Shown here piece after piece: positions 6,318 to 6,416 of a DNA stretch of 6,416 nucleotides (the first letter of the stretch is position 1; each line of letters opens with the position of its first letter). Position numbers and translations under genes: made by a program. Source of the stretch: Verrucomicrobiia bacterium (GTDB taxonomy: Bacteria > Verrucomicrobiota > Verrucomicrobiia > Limisphaerales > UBA1319). The DNA is taken from contig JADGRT010000186.1 of NCBI GenBank assembly GCA_017880715.1, forward strand, positions 1-6,416, read 5' to 3'. The notes beneath the pieces are model-generated. The model searched no databases. It worked only from the letters and a program-made list of their open reading frames with translations, and was not told where the DNA came from.

Positions 6318-6416
6318 ATGTTGTCGCACTCTGACGTTTCTCCAAACCGGGAGGAACTGCTGCCCACACGCCGCAGCCTGCTCGACCGCCTCCGCGACTG
6401 GGAGGACCAGGCAAGC
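6318..6416 (+). CDS. ECF-type sigma factor, N-terminal fragment cut by window edge
   Basis: An open frame starts at ATG 6318, 45 bases after the comM stop, and runs unbroken for 33 codons to the last base of the window. It reads MLSHSDVSPN and then TRRSLLDRLRDWEDQAS at its visible end. From recall, TR.SLL.RL.DW.D..SW opens the region 2 segment of many ECF sigma-70 factors of Verrucomicrobiota and Planctomycetota, normally followed by W..FF..Y. The protein would redirect RNA polymerase to a specific promoter set. No strong Shine-Dalgarno precedes the ATG and no terminator is obvious after comM, so readthrough from comM is possible. Only the first tenth or so of such a protein is visible, so the call rests on a short motif. 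Confidence 0.65.
   Translation, partial: MLSHSDVSPNREELLPTRRSLLDRLRDWEDQAS

Overview
This is a moderately GC-rich bacterial stretch with four complete genes, one gene start cut by the right edge, and two small clusters of extragenic palindromes. The gene content points to Verrucomicrobiota, perhaps a Limisphaerales/Pedosphaera-like lineage. The clues are a Tat-exported Gfo/Idh/MocA oxidoreductase beside a lipoprotein SGNH hydrolase, an ECF-type sigma factor opening with TRRSLLDRLRDWEDQAS, and REP-like intergenic repeats. This placement is an inference from family style and recall, not from a marker gene or a search.

Layout. Positions 1-159 hold no gene I can support. Two genes read leftward: the Gfo/Idh/MocA oxidoreductase (3013-1589), then, 52 bases on, the SGNH/GDSL lipoprotein (1536-160). 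They look like one transcription unit and both products are predicted to leave the cytoplasm, so a shared job in handling extracellular or periplasmic carbohydrate is plausible. A 381-base divergent intergenic region (3014-3394) carries three related palindromic units. Reading rightward are a family 4-type glycosyltransferase (3395-4531) ending in a terminator-like hairpin, a compact double-hairpin repeat (4566-4634), and a YifB/ComM AAA+ ATPase (4746-6272) behind a plausible sigma-70-type promoter. The right edge holds the first 33 codons of a probable ECF sigma factor (6318-6416).

The genes do not form one pathway. The left pair is probably metabolic, the glycosyltransferase is an isolated sugar-transfer gene, and comM belongs to DNA uptake and recombination. 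I see no defence system, mobile element, CRISPR array or RNA gene. The most notable non-coding signals are the two palindrome clusters. The most notable protein detail is the loss of all four cysteines from the ATPase loop that is cysteine-rich in many YifB homologues.
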